Shown: positions 36,881 to 46,149, counted from the stretch's first letter. The stretch is DNA of 64,000 nt from DATGPD01 sp041398565 (GCA_041398565.1 JAWKUN010000004.1:1054001-1118000), one strand, 5' to 3'. Notes: generated by a model from the letters alone, not told the origin. Numbers and translations are program-made.

Positions 36881-37619
36881 GGCGATCCGCGAGGTATTCC
36901 GGCAGGGCCTCCACCGCGCGGATCTTGGCCATGGTCGCCTGGTAGTCGTACTCGAGGCGATGGAAGGCGACCTCGCGGCCGTCGTACGTGGCGAAGCTGA
37001 GGCGCGGATCGCCGTCGCGCGGCTGCCCCACCGAGCCGATGTTGACGATGGCGCGCTGGTCGCCCGGCACGAAGCGCTGGCCACACTGCCCCGGCGATTG
37101 GTACTCGCCGCGCTCGAGGTAGAGGCCAGGCACGTGGCTGTGACCGACGAAGCAAAGCTTGGCGTCGCCCATGCGCTCGAACCAATCGGCCATCTTGTCG
37201 CGATCCTGGGCGTCGCGCGGCACGATGTACTCCTTCACCGGATCCTTCGGCGAACCGTGCACGAAGAGCAGGCCGTCCTCGCGCACGGTCTTCTTCATCT
37301 CGCCGATGTACTTCCACATGCGCATGTTCTCGTCGCGCGGCCGGTCGCGGCGGTTGAGCTGGTCCTTGGTCCACTCGATGGCAGCCCGGGCGCGCGGATT
37401 GAAGTCGGGCGCGTAGAACATGCAGCCCTCTTCGTGGTTGCCGAGCAACGAGAATTCGGCCTCCTGCATGACGGTGAGCAGCGCCTCGCGCGGCTCGGGG
37501 CCGTAGCCGATCACATCGCCCAGGCACACGATGCGGTCGGCGCCGAGCGCCCGGATACGCTCCAGGCAGACGCTGAGCGCCTCCATGTTGCTGTGGATGT
37601 CCGAGATGAACGCGATCAT
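36864..37619 (-). CDS. metallophosphoesterase, YfcE/MPE family
   Basis: A 251-residue calcineurin-like phosphoesterase. It shows the metal-site motifs: FISDIHSN at the N-terminus, GDVIGYGPEP, LLGNHEE, FVHGSPKD and VGHSHVPGLY. Likely a phosphodiesterase on nucleotides or small phosphoesters; the substrate is unknown. A TACCGT hexamer lies 9 bases upstream of the ATG. Its C-terminal codons are tandemly duplicated beyond the stop. Confidence 0.92.
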   Translation of the reverse strand: MIAFISDIHSNMEALSVCLERIRALGADRIVCLGDVIGYGPEPREALLTVMQEAEFSLLGNHEEGCMFYAPDFNPRARAAIEWTKDQLNRRDRPRDENMRMWKYIGEMKKTVREDGLLFVHGSPKDPVKEYIVPRDAQDRDKMADWFERMGDAKLCFVGHSHVPGLYLERGEYQSPGQCGQRFVPGDQRAIVNIGSVGQPRDGDPRLSFATYDGREVAFHRLEYDYQATMAKIRAVEALPEYLADRLAQGR

Positions 37620-37628
37620 CGCTGGCGC

Positions 37629-37634
37629 ACGGTA
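37629..37634 (-). promoter_or_regulatory. candidate -10 element
   Basis: Minus strand TACCGT, 9 bases before the ATG at 37619. Slightly longer spacing than the 7-base group. Confidence 0.3.
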
Positions 37635-37774
37635 GCAAGGCTCGCCATGGGGTGAAAGCTCGGCCGCCGGCGTTTCGCCACGTGCCCGGCGCGGCCCCGG
37701 ACGCCGGGAAGCGCGACAACGCGCCGCGTCGTACGGCCATAATCGACCGGCCCCCTTCTTCACCGAAACCGTCG

Positions 37775-38764
37775 ATGCTCCTGCCGCTGCTCGCCTGCCT
37801 CGCCTGCCAGCCCCCGTCGCTGCCCGAGCCGTCGCCGCCGGCCCGCATCGAACTCGCCCACGGGTTGGTGGTGACCGGCGAGGACTACCTGCGGCACCTC
37901 TACGCGACGATCGGCAGCGCCCGGCTGCGCGAACTGCTGCTCGACCGGGCGCTGGCGCGCGAAGCCGAGGCGCTCGAGGCCGGACACCTGCCCGAGGCGG
38001 TCGCCGCAGCGCTGCGCGATCCGGACGCCGCGGCGCGGCAGGCGGTGGCCGCACGCCTCCGTACCGACTACGGCGGCGATGCGGCCGCCTACCGCGCGAC
38101 GCTGGCAGCGGTGGGCATGACCGAAGGCGAGGACCTGTGGGCGACCCGCCTGGCGACGCTGCGCGAAGCCCGCATCGCCGCCCTCGTGCAGACGGCGCGC
38201 GAGCCGACGCCCGCGCGCCTGCACCGCGTCTTCGACGAACACTACGGCGTCGACGGCCTCCGCGTCGTCGTGCGCCAGGTGTTCCAGTCGTTCGGCGCCG
38301 AGCGCAACAAGGCGCGGCAGGCGCGATCGAACCTCAGCGACGCCGAGATCGAGGAGAACGTGCGCAAGCGCGTGGCCGCCCTCATGGCGCTGCACGCGTC
38401 GGGCACGCCGTTTCACCTCCTGGTGGCGCGCGGCAGCGAGGACCCCAAGGGCCGCGCGCTGGCGCTGAGCGCCGACGGCCAGGCGCGCGCCGGGGAAATC
38501 GAGGGCTACAACTTCCAGCACTTCGGACCGGAGTTCGCCGACGCCGTGCGCAGCATGCGCGAGGGCGAGGTGCGCGGCCCGCTGCGCACCTCGCACGGCT
38601 ACCACATCGTCAAGCTCGAGAAGCTGGAGCGCACCGCGTTCGCCGACGTGGAACCGCGCCTGCGCGAACTGCTGCGGCAGGAGCCACCTTCGCTCGCCGA
38701 ACGACGCGAGCTGCTCGAACAGCTCGGCGCGCGCTACGGCATCGAGGCCGCGCTGCGCCGATGA
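37775..38764 (+). CDS. PpiC-type peptidyl-prolyl isomerase, SurA-like
   Basis: A 329-residue protein with a short hydrophobic N-terminus containing Cys (LLPLLACLACQPP), possibly a lipoprotein signal although the lipobox is not ideal. Helical SurA-like part up to about residue 150, then a parvulin domain with VRQVFQSFGAERNKARQ and FGPEFADAVRSMREGEVRGPLRTSHGYHIVKLEK. It probably assists folding of exported proteins. The stop overlaps the miaA start (ATGA). Upstream CATAAT at about 37738 may be a -10 element; an earlier in-frame ATG at 37652 is possible. Confidence 0.85.
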   Translation: MLLPLLACLACQPPSLPEPSPPARIELAHGLVVTGEDYLRHLYATIGSARLRELLLDRALAREAEALEAGHLPEAVAAALRDPDAAARQAVAARLRTDYGGDAAAYRATLAAVGMTEGEDLWATRLATLREARIAALVQTAREPTPARLHRVFDEHYGVDGLRVVVRQVFQSFGAERNKARQARSNLSDAEIEENVRKRVAALMALHASGTPFHLLVARGSEDPKGRALALSADGQARAGEIEGYNFQHFGPEFADAVRSMREGEVRGPLRTSHGYHIVKLEKLERTAFADVEPRLRELLRQEPPSLAERRELLEQLGARYGIEAALRR

Positions 38765-39687
38765 CGCCACCGCTCCTGGTCATCACCGGCCCCACTGCTG
38801 CTGGCAAATCGCAGCTCGCCCTGACGCTCGCCGGACGTTTCGGGTGCGAAATCCTGTCGATGGACTCGATGGCCGTCTACCGAGGGATGGACATCGGCAC
38901 CGCCAAGCCGAGCGTCGAAGAGCGTGCCCGCGTGCCGCACCACTTGATCGACCTGGTGGATCCGCACGAAGAGTTCGACACCAGCCGCTGGTGCGCTGCC
39001 GCCGAGAGCGCCGTCGCCGACGTCCAGCGTCGCGGCCGCACCCCGCTGCTGGTCGGCGGCACCCCGCTCTACCTGATGGCGTTCGGCAAGGGGCTGATCG
39101 AAGGACCGGCCGCCGACCCGGCCCTGCGCGCCGAGCTCGCGGCGCGCGAGGCCGCCGACCCTGGCTGCCTGCACGGCGAGCTGCGCCAGCGCGACCCCGC
39201 CGCCGCCGCCAGGATCCACGTGCGCGACGTCAAGCGCATCACGCGCGCGTTGGAATACGTGCTGCACACGGGCGCCCCCATCTCGGCGCGGCAGACCACC
39301 TTCGCCGACGATGTCTGGCGGCGGCCGTGCCGCGTCCTCGCCGTACACCTGGCGCGCACCGAGCTGCACGACCGCGTCAAGGCGCGCACCAAGGCGATGC
39401 TGGCCGGTGGCCTCCTCGACGAAGTCCGCGCCATCGCGCACGGCTGCGGCTTCTCGCGCACAGCCGCCGCCGGCATCGGCTACCGCGAGTGCCTCGACTA
39501 CCTCGCCGGTCGCTACAAGGACGAGGAAGAGCTGCGCAACCGCATCCGGCGCAACACCCACAAGCTCATCCGTCGGCAGACGACCTGGCTGCGCCGCCTG
39601 CCCGAGGTGTCGTGGTGGTCGGCGCACGACGACGTCGAGGTGGCCGCCCAGCACCTGTGGCCGCACGCGACGGAGGCTGGCCGGTGA
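38761..39687 (+). CDS. miaA: tRNA dimethylallyltransferase MiaA
   Basis: Transfers a dimethylallyl group to A37 of tRNAs reading UNN codons. The 308-residue protein has the P-loop GPTAAGKS (9-16), SMDSMAVYRGMDIGTAKP, VGGTPLYLMAFGKGL, RITRALE and the C-terminal GIGYRECLDYL and RQTTWLRRL. It overlaps both neighbours by the ATGA/GTGA pattern, so the three genes are translationally coupled. Confidence 0.96.
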   Translation: MTPPLLVITGPTAAGKSQLALTLAGRFGCEILSMDSMAVYRGMDIGTAKPSVEERARVPHHLIDLVDPHEEFDTSRWCAAAESAVADVQRRGRTPLLVGGTPLYLMAFGKGLIEGPAADPALRAELAAREAADPGCLHGELRQRDPAAAARIHVRDVKRITRALEYVLHTGAPISARQTTFADDVWRRPCRVLAVHLARTELHDRVKARTKAMLAGGLLDEVRAIAHGCGFSRTAAAGIGYRECLDYLAGRYKDEEELRNRIRRNTHKLIRRQTTWLRRLPEVSWWSAHDDVEVAAQHLWPHATEAGR

Positions 39688-40349
39688 GCGAACCCGCCCC
39701 GCTCGACGAAGCCGCGCATGGCCTCGCCGACGAGGCTGCGGCCCTCGGTGTGACCCTCGACCATGCCGTGGCCCAAAGGGTGCTGCGCTACCTCGATGCC
39801 ATGCTGCGCGAGAACGAGCACGTCAACCTCACCGCGATCCGCGCGACCGGCGCCGCGACGGTACTGCACGCGCTCGACAGCCTGGCCGCAGCGCGCGCCG
39901 TCGCCACGCCGCCGACGGCGGCCCTCGACCTGGGCACCGGTAACGGGTTCCCCGGCGTCGCTGTCGCCGCGCTCTGGCCCGCGTGCCGTGTCGTGCTGTG
40001 CGATCGAACGCAGAAGAAGGTCGCGGCCGTGGCGCGCGCTCTGCGTGCCGCCGGCGACGCACAGACCGAGGCCGTGGCACTCGACGTGGCGCAGGCGCAG
40101 GCGCTGCGACCCGACTGGTGCTCTGCGTTCGACCTGGTGACCGTGCGCGCCGTCGCGACGCCGAAGGAAGTCGGCGCGCTGGCCAAGCCTCTGGTGCGCG
40201 CCGGCGGCACGCTCCTCCTCTGGCTCGACCACGAGACCGACGCGCCGCGCCTGCACGGCTTCTCCGCGCCGGACATCGTCGTGTACGACCTACCCGAGCC
40301 GGCGCCCCGAAGGCGCCGACTGGCTGCCTACCGCCGCATCAGGTCCTGA
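39684..40349 (+). CDS. rsmG: 16S rRNA (guanine527-N7)-methyltransferase RsmG
   Basis: A 221-residue Rossmann-fold methyltransferase with NEHVNLTAIR, ALDLGTGNGFPGVAVA (SAM site), CDRTQKKVAAV and VTVRAVATPKE. Starts with GTG overlapping the miaA stop. Its 3' end converges on and overlaps the small lipoprotein gene by 22 bases. It is not next to parA/parB or mnmG as in many bacteria. Confidence 0.94.
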   Translation: MSEPAPLDEAAHGLADEAAALGVTLDHAVAQRVLRYLDAMLRENEHVNLTAIRATGAATVLHALDSLAAARAVATPPTAALDLGTGNGFPGVAVAALWPACRVVLCDRTQKKVAAVARALRAAGDAQTEAVALDVAQAQALRPDWCSAFDLVTVRAVATPKEVGALAKPLVRAGGTLLLWLDHETDAPRLHGFSAPDIVVYDLPEPAPRRRRLAAYRRIRS

Positions 40350-40711
40350 GCCAGCGGCATCGGCGTCACGGTCTTGACCATCGAGCGCAGCGAGTGGTCG
40401 ACCGGCCCATACTCGGTCGGGAAGTTCACGTAGGGATCGTCGGCGCTGTAGTTGAAGAAGTGCCGGTCGATCGTCGCGGTGATGTTGTCCAGGTCGCGAC
40501 CGAACGCGTTCGAACGGCCGTCCATGCGCCGGCGCAGGCCCGAGAAGAACTTGGCCGTCTCGTATTCGGAGGTCAACGTCGGCACGTCCTTGAGGCCGCG
40601 CGTGGCGTCGGCGGCGTTCACGTCGCTCGAACGCCCCTTCCAGGTGAACGAGCTGCACGAGGCGAGGAGGGCCAAGGACGCGGACAGCGCAACGGCTGAG
40701 AGCTTGCTCAT
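40328..40711 (-). CDS. small lipoprotein of unknown function
   Basis: A 127-residue protein with a clean lipoprotein signal: positively charged start (MSKLS), hydrophobic core and lipobox LLASC with Cys at residue 19. The mature part is short, with NVNAADATRGL-like and RHFFNYSADDPYVNFPTEYGP segments; I do not recognise a family. Its 3' end overlaps rsmG on the other strand by 22 bases. Confidence 0.78.
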   Translation of the reverse strand: MSKLSAVALSASLALLASCSSFTWKGRSSDVNAADATRGLKDVPTLTSEYETAKFFSGLRRRMDGRSNAFGRDLDNITATIDRHFFNYSADDPYVNFPTEYGPVDHSLRSMVKTVTPMPLAQDLMRR

Positions 40712-40952
40712 GTGTCGAATCGCGGGATGTCGAGACCGATCGCAGGAACCGCAGCAGGAGGGGCGCGCCGCGGCGGCCGAAGCCGAGGACCGCGGACCGT
40801 AGCCTCGGGTCGCGCGTCGCGCAACGAAGTTCTAGCGCCAAGGTCGCCGACGGCAGGGATCTACGGCCTCGCCGAACGGGGCGAGGATCGCCGTCGCCGG
40901 GCGAATCTCTCCCCGCCTGGAATCAGCGTTCCCCGCGCCGCGAGCCTCGCAT

Positions 40953-40958
40953 TACCCT
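40953..40958 (+). promoter_or_regulatory. candidate -10 element
   Basis: TACCCT, 9 bases before the ATG at 40968. Confidence 0.3.
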
Positions 40959-40967
40959 GCCGCGCTC

Positions 40968-42218
40968 ATGGCTCGCCCGCGCTCCGCCGACGCCGCCGCC
41001 GACGCTCCGCCCGCCAAGTTCGCGGCCCTGGATCGGGTCGCCGCCGCCTGCCGGCTCGCGTTCGCACACTTCGGCTTCCGCGACGTGCGCACGCCGCTGT
41101 TCGAGGAGCGTCACGTGTTCGAGCGGACCCTGGCGACCTACCGTACCGACGTCCTGGTCGACCTGGCGACCTTGCCGCGCGGCGAGGTCGCTCTGGCCTT
41201 GCGCCCCTGCGTGTGGCCCGGAGTGGTGCGAGCCTTCGTGCAGCACGGCTGGGACAAGGCACGGCCCCTGCAGAAGCTGAGCTACGTCGGCGCGACCGTC
41301 GAATTCCCGCCCGGGTCGCCGCCCCGGCAGCGCGAGGTGGCCGGCGCCATCGCCCTGGGCTCGTCCAGCCCCATGCTCGACGCCGAGCTGATCGCTCTGG
41401 CGGCGCGCTGCGTCGACGCCATCGGCCTCACCGGCTGTCAGATCGCGGTCAACACGCTCGGCGACTCCGTCGATCAAGCCCGCTACCAGGAAGCGCTGCG
41501 GGCGCACTTCGCGCCGCACCTGAGCGGGCGCTGCGAGAGCTGCCGCGCGACGATGGAGGCGCACCCCTCGCGCTTGCTGGCGTGCAAGGCAAAGACGTGC
41601 CTGCCGAGCAACAAGAGCGCTCCGGACCTGGTCGCTTCGCTGGGCGAGGGCACGCGCCGGCGGCTGCAGCAGATGCTCGGCTTCTTGCGGGCGGCGCACG
41701 TGCCGTACGACGTCGACTCCGCCTTGTTGCGCGACGAGGGGATCGCCACGCACACGGTGTTCGAGGTGCGCGGCGGCGACGGCACCGTGCTGTGCTGCGG
41801 CACGCGTCGCGACCAGGCCGTGCCCGCGCTCGACGGCCCCAAGGTCGGCATGATCGAGTTCAGTCTGGACGTCGACGCCACTCTCGCGGCACTCGTCCAG
41901 GCCAAGCACCCGGCAGCTACGCCGTCCGAACCGGAGGTCGAGGCCTTCGTGGTGCCCGAGACCGAGGCGGCCCGGCAGGCAGCGTTCGTGCTGACGCACA
42001 CGCTGCGCGGCGCCGGCATCGCCACCGACACCGACTACGAGGACAAGCCGCTGAAGACGCTGCTCAAGCAGCTCGACAAACGCTCGGTCCCCTTCCTCCT
42101 GGTCGTCGGCGACGCGCCGGACGCTCCGATCGTCGTGCGTGCCCGCGACGGAGGCGCCGAGGTGTCGCTGCCGGTGGCCGAGGTCGTCGAAGGGCTGCGG
42201 CAGAGGCTCGGGCGATGA
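40968..42218 (+). CDS. histidyl-tRNA synthetase-like protein lacking HisRS catalytic motifs
   Basis: A 416-residue protein with the overall HisRS layout: class II fold with a motif-1-like FGFRDVRTPLFE, a cysteine cluster (Cys189, Cys192, Cys206, Cys211), and a C-terminal HGTP anticodon-binding-like domain (GIATDTDYEDKPLKTLLKQL, VPFLLVVGD). The catalytic signatures are degenerate: RPEGT is RPCVW, the motif-2 FRYERPQ is VEFPPGSPP, the LVRGLDYY box is LLRDEGIATH and GGGRYD is CCGTRRD. It is therefore unlikely to charge tRNA; HisZ lacks the C-terminal domain, so it is not a simple HisZ either. It overlaps nadD by ATGA. Confidence 0.7.
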   Translation: MARPRSADAAADAPPAKFAALDRVAAACRLAFAHFGFRDVRTPLFEERHVFERTLATYRTDVLVDLATLPRGEVALALRPCVWPGVVRAFVQHGWDKARPLQKLSYVGATVEFPPGSPPRQREVAGAIALGSSSPMLDAELIALAARCVDAIGLTGCQIAVNTLGDSVDQARYQEALRAHFAPHLSGRCESCRATMEAHPSRLLACKAKTCLPSNKSAPDLVASLGEGTRRRLQQMLGFLRAAHVPYDVDSALLRDEGIATHTVFEVRGGDGTVLCCGTRRDQAVPALDGPKVGMIEFSLDVDATLAALVQAKHPAATPSEPEVEAFVVPETEAARQAAFVLTHTLRGAGIATDTDYEDKPLKTLLKQLDKRSVPFLLVVGDAPDAPIVVRARDGGAEVSLPVAEVVEGLRQRLGR

Positions 42219-42826
42219 GGGTGTGCCTCTACGGCGGCGCCTTCGACCCTCCCCACCGCGTGCATCGGACGATCATCGAGGCCGGACGCGCCCAGCTCGA
42301 CTTCGACCGGGTGGTCGTGATGCCGAGCGGACAGCACCCGTTCAAGCAAGACGGTGCACACGCGCCGGGCTCGGTGCGAGCCGAACTGTGCCGCCTCGCC
42401 TTCGCCGATCTGCCGTGGGTGTCCGTCGACGAGCGCGAAGTGCGTCGGCACCAGACCAGCTACACGGTCGACACCCTGCGCGCCTTCCGGCAGGCGCTGC
42501 CGCCTGACGACGACCTCTACTTCCTGATCGGCTCCGACAACGTCCCGACCCTGCCGCTCTGGCGCGAGCACCACGCGGCGCTGGCCCTGGCGCAGTTCGT
42601 CGTCGTGCCGCGCGCCGGCCACCCGATGCCGCCGGCCGACTTCGACGAGCTCGACCTGACGCCCCAGGAACGTGCCGGCCTGCGCGCGCACGTCCTGACC
42701 GTCGAGCCCAGCGCGGTGTCGTCGACCGAGGTGCGGCGGCGCCTGCGTCACGGCGAGGACGTGTCGGCACTCCTGTCCGTGCCGGTGCACGAGGCGATCG
42801 TCGGGCGCCATCTCTACGGCACCTGA
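42215..42826 (+). CDS. nadD: nicotinate-nucleotide adenylyltransferase
   Basis: Makes deamido-NAD from nicotinate mononucleotide and ATP. The 203-residue protein begins with the nucleotidyltransferase motif CLYGGAFDPPHRVH and has the GSDNVPTLPLWREH segment and the SSTEVRRRLRHG signature. Length is normal. Coupled to the HisRS-like gene by a 4-base overlap; the next gene begins 3 bases after its stop. Confidence 0.95.
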   Translation: MRVCLYGGAFDPPHRVHRTIIEAGRAQLDFDRVVVMPSGQHPFKQDGAHAPGSVRAELCRLAFADLPWVSVDEREVRRHQTSYTVDTLRAFRQALPPDDDLYFLIGSDNVPTLPLWREHHAALALAQFVVVPRAGHPMPPADFDELDLTPQERAGLRAHVLTVEPSAVSSTEVRRRLRHGEDVSALLSVPVHEAIVGRHLYGT

Positions 42827-42829
42827 ACC

Positions 42830-43717
42830 ATGTGGGGAACCGCGGACGACCTGTCGGGGTGGGGCGGGCCGCTGCTCGGAGCCGGCGCGGGCTTCGTCTT
42901 GGCTGCGGTGGCGCGCTGGATCCACCGCACTCATTGGGGCTTCTTGCCGGAAGACGCGCCGACACGCGGACGCAAGCTGCACGGGGAAGCGACACCGATG
43001 GTCGGCTTCCTGCTGGCCGCGGCAGCGACCGTCATCCTGCTCGCGGGTCGCGAGCGAGCCCTGGCCGCAGCAGTGGCGCTGCTCGCGGGCATGGGCTACG
43101 TGGACGATCGCGACAAGCAGCGCGGCGGCCTGCCCTGGAAGGCCAAGGCGCTGGTCCAGCTCGCCGCGGCGGCGACCGTGGTCGCCGCCACCGCGCCGCG
43201 CGCCGACCTCGTCGTGTGGCTGGTCCTCCTGGCACTCGTCTTCGTGGTGGTCAACGCCGTCAACTTTCTGGACAACATGGACGGCGTCGCCGCCCTCGTC
43301 GGCGGCCTCGGTGTCGTGCTGGCGGCACCGACCGGCAGCTCGCTGTGCGTGGCGGCCGCGACGTTCCTGGGCTTCCTGCCGCTCAACTGGCCGCGCCCCT
43401 GGTTGTTCCTCGGCGACAGCGGCGCCTACGCGGTCGGTGCGCTGCTCGCCGCCGCCTCGCTGCGGACCGGGCTGCAGGACGGCCGCGTGCAGTGGCTCGC
43501 CCTCGCCGCACCTTGCTTCGTGCCTCTCTTCGACTTCGTCCAGGTGGTGAGTGCGCGGCTGTATCTCGGCTACGCACCGTGGGTCGGCGACCGCCGGCAC
43601 ATCACGCACATCGCCACCTACCTGGGCGTGCCACCGTCGCTCGTCGCCCCCATCTGCGGCGTGGTCGCCGCCGGCGCCTGGTTCCTGTTGCGCGGCGAAG
43701 CGAGCTCTTCCCGTTAG
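42830..43717 (+). CDS. undecaprenyl-phosphate sugar-1-phosphate transferase, WecA/MraY family
   Basis: A 295-residue membrane protein with about nine helices. The family signatures are visible: YVDDRDKQRGGLPWKAKAL, NFLDNMDGVAALVGG with the metal-binding Asp pair, LFLGDSGAYAVGALL and, near the C-terminus, GDRRHITH with the HIxH pattern. It should start a lipid-linked glycan by moving a sugar phosphate to the polyprenyl carrier; the sugar is unknown. It is 3 bases after nadD and its stop overlaps the converging Kelch gene. Confidence 0.9.
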   Translation: MWGTADDLSGWGGPLLGAGAGFVLAAVARWIHRTHWGFLPEDAPTRGRKLHGEATPMVGFLLAAAATVILLAGRERALAAAVALLAGMGYVDDRDKQRGGLPWKAKALVQLAAAATVVAATAPRADLVVWLVLLALVFVVVNAVNFLDNMDGVAALVGGLGVVLAAPTGSSLCVAAATFLGFLPLNWPRPWLFLGDSGAYAVGALLAAASLRTGLQDGRVQWLALAAPCFVPLFDFVQVVSARLYLGYAPWVGDRRHITHIATYLGVPPSLVAPICGVVAAGAWFLLRGEASSSR

Positions 43718-46020
43718 AAGTCACCGATCGAAACCCGCGCACCCTGCGAGAAGGTCAGCCCCTGGAGTGCGTGATTCGTCGGGTCCACGGTCACGCCTTG
43801 CGCAGTGAACTGGACACCCATCAGTGAGCGAGCGAGCGGAATGGACATCGTCAAGCTCGCGAGGGTCCCCGTGCGCTGTACCACGGCGCTGAGGAACAAC
43901 GACCCCGGATCGACCGTGAGTTGGCAGACCCCGAACCGCGTGCCAGCGCCAGCCGTGCCGCTCGAGAGCAGGAAGGCGACCGGACCCGTCGGACTCGGCG
44001 GGTCCGGATGCCGCAGATCGAGAAGGAAGTCGCGGCGGCCGAGCACCGGTTGTCCGAAGCCGCTCAAAGTGGGCAAGCTGGCGCCGCTGCAGCCTGCCTG
44101 TGGAGGCAGCGACGTAACCACGGCGGCCACGCCCCGCGTGTAGAACCAGGTGTCGCTCGAGCCTACCCAACCAGAGCCGCCGCCGTAGACAACGAGGCGG
44201 TGCATGGTCTCGTCCCAGGCCAGGGAGGCCGAGGAGCGCGGCCCCGGTACGGGGATGGTCCAAGTCGGAGCGGCCGTCCACGCGCTCCCACCCCAGGCCA
44301 GAAGAACCTGGTTCGACCACGCACCAACTCCTGTCTGGCCGCCGAGGAGAAAGACCGTGCGACGGTCGGGGTCGTATTCCATCGCACACCCGGCGTGGGC
44401 CCCATCAGGCAGGGTGATGGCGCGCTGCGTCCAGGTATGGCCATCGAAGGTCCAGGTGTCGGTCAGGTACGCAGTCGCCCGTCCCGAGCACAGCATGACC
44501 TGGTTGCGGGCTGCGTCGTACGTCATGCCGTGGTCCGCGCGAGGCGGCGGCGACGACGGCGGTTGCAGGAGCTGCCAGACGCTTCCGTCCCACTCCCAGG
44601 TATCTCCGAGGAACGTCCCTTGGGCATCGAGGCCACCGAACAGCACGACTCGACCGCGCACCGCATCGTAAGCCATCGCGTGGCCGGTGCGCGGCGACGG
44701 ACGGAGAAGCGTGTTGACGCGAGTCCAGGACGCGCCGTCGAACAACCAGGTGTCATCGAACACCTGAGAGCCGTCAGCGCCACCGAACAGCACCGTGCGC
44801 GCCCGCCCACGGTCGTGAGCCAATGCATGGAACTCTCGGGCAGCGGGAGACACGGGAGGCCGCAAGCGCGCCCAGCTCGCGCCGTGAAAGCGCCAGGTCT
44901 GGTTGAGCGGACGACCGTCGAACCCGCGGCCACCGAACAGAAGCACCTCCCGTTCCGCAGCGTGGTAGACCGCGGCGTGCCCGAGCAACCCCGGCGGCCC
45001 ACACTCTCCGACGGCCGTCCAATCGCGGCCGTCGAAGGCCCACATGTCACCTAGCAGCCCGCCGTTGTCCTCGCCGCACACGACCAACACGCGGCGGGTC
45101 GCCGGATCGAAAGCTGCGGCGTGTGCCGTGCGCGCCGGGGGTGCGGCCGCCGTGGCGATTCGATTCCAGTCGGCCCCGTCCCACTCCCACGTATCGGCGA
45201 AGACGGTGCCCGGCAGGCCCGTGCCACCACCGAACAATACGACCCGTCGGCGCGACGGGTCCCAGGTCAGACTGTGGCCGGTGCGCGCCGGCGGCGTGCG
45301 ACTGGGGGCGAGTCGCGTCCAGGCGACGCCATTCCACTCCCACGTGTCGGCGAGCACCAGGCCGGACGCCACGTCGCGACCGCCGAACAACACCACCGTG
45401 CCGCGCACGCCGTCGTAGGCGAGCCCCGGGTCGTCGCGCCCTGTCGGGCCTGGAGCCGAGATCGAACTCCACCGGTTGCCGTCGAACTCCCACACGTCGA
45501 GAACTGCCGGGCCGGCGCTACCGCCCCAAAGGACGGCGCGACCGCGGCGCTCGTCGAAGGCGATTGCCGACAAGCGGCGAAACGGCGGCGTCGAGGTCGT
45601 CGGCACGAATCGCCAATCGCCGCCCTCCCGCGCGTACAGGGTCGTCGGCTGACCCGGCACGACGGACCACAACATCAGCCTGTCTCGGACCGTGTCGACG
45701 AACATGCCCTTGGCCGTGAAGGCCAACCCCACGCTGCCGTGCACCAGCCAAGTCCCGGCGGCCCATTCGCTGTCGTCAGTGAAACGGCCGGTGTAGTCGG
45801 CTCCGGTCGTCTGCATGCCCCCACGCATGATCAGGCGTTGGTCTTGTGGATCAAAGCCGATGGCGGTGTGCCGCCGGGGCACGACGCCGGCGAGAAGACC
45901 GTAGTGAGTCGTGCTCTGTGCTGCGGCTCGGCCTGCGGCCGAAAGCACGACGAGGCACGCGCACGCGAGATGCGCGGAACTGACCCAGGAGCGGGGTCCC
46001 AGAAGGTGGCTGTCTTCCAT
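43714..46020 (-). CDS. exported Kelch-repeat protein
   Basis: A 768-residue protein with a signal peptide (hydrophobic run after SSAH, cleavage near GRAAAQ). About ten Kelch repeats follow, each near 55 residues with the pattern D(T/D)W-x-(W/F)-DG, W, P-x-R-x-H-A, YD, VVLFGG; clear examples end LFGGRDVASG, LFGGGTGLPG, LFGGADGSQV, LFGGLDAQGT. The last 130 residues are a separate beta module (LPTLSGFGQPVLGRRDFLLD ... TLSF-type end at SIGDF). The start is the ATG at 46020; the frame stays open to 46149 only because it crosses a repeat. Probably a cell-surface protein. Confidence 0.88.
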   Translation of the reverse strand: MEDSHLLGPRSWVSSAHLACACLVVLSAAGRAAAQSTTHYGLLAGVVPRRHTAIGFDPQDQRLIMRGGMQTTGADYTGRFTDDSEWAAGTWLVHGSVGLAFTAKGMFVDTVRDRLMLWSVVPGQPTTLYAREGGDWRFVPTTSTPPFRRLSAIAFDERRGRAVLWGGSAGPAVLDVWEFDGNRWSSISAPGPTGRDDPGLAYDGVRGTVVLFGGRDVASGLVLADTWEWNGVAWTRLAPSRTPPARTGHSLTWDPSRRRVVLFGGGTGLPGTVFADTWEWDGADWNRIATAAAPPARTAHAAAFDPATRRVLVVCGEDNGGLLGDMWAFDGRDWTAVGECGPPGLLGHAAVYHAAEREVLLFGGRGFDGRPLNQTWRFHGASWARLRPPVSPAAREFHALAHDRGRARTVLFGGADGSQVFDDTWLFDGASWTRVNTLLRPSPRTGHAMAYDAVRGRVVLFGGLDAQGTFLGDTWEWDGSVWQLLQPPSSPPPRADHGMTYDAARNQVMLCSGRATAYLTDTWTFDGHTWTQRAITLPDGAHAGCAMEYDPDRRTVFLLGGQTGVGAWSNQVLLAWGGSAWTAAPTWTIPVPGPRSSASLAWDETMHRLVVYGGGSGWVGSSDTWFYTRGVAAVVTSLPPQAGCSGASLPTLSGFGQPVLGRRDFLLDLRHPDPPSPTGPVAFLLSSGTAGAGTRFGVCQLTVDPGSLFLSAVVQRTGTLASLTMSIPLARSLMGVQFTAQGVTVDPTNHALQGLTFSQGARVSIGDF

Positions 46021-46072
46021 CGAATCGTCCCCGGCACGCGCCGCGCCATGTCCCTCCGCGCGCTTATGGTGC

Positions 46073-46149
46073 CTGAGCCGAAGGCTCGCGATCGCGAAGG
46101 CGATCGCCAGCAACATGGCTCGGAGCGTGTACGCTCGGTCCTTTCTCAC
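46073..46149 (+). repeat. two-hairpin element, Kelch-upstream copy
   Basis: The 77-base unit reads CTGAGCCGAAGGCTC, GCGATCG-CGAAGG-CGATCGC, then GCAACATGGCTCGGAG and a GTACGCTCG segment. About 85-90 percent of positions match 34785-34859 by eye. Here it does not follow a gene end. Confidence 0.8.

Noticed and set aside
36728..37084. Extension of yidC upstream to 37084.
   Set aside because: It would overlap the phosphoesterase gene; MERRLTALVLPALIIALVW at 36727 is the normal YidC N-terminus.
40968..42218. Calling this gene hisS or hisZ.
   Set aside because: The catalytic motifs of HisRS are missing and the C-terminal domain absent from HisZ is present, so neither name is safe.
46021..46149. 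N-terminal extension of the Kelch gene to 46149 (frame open).
   Set aside because: The extra codons lie in the two-hairpin element; the ATG at 46020 gives a normal signal peptide.
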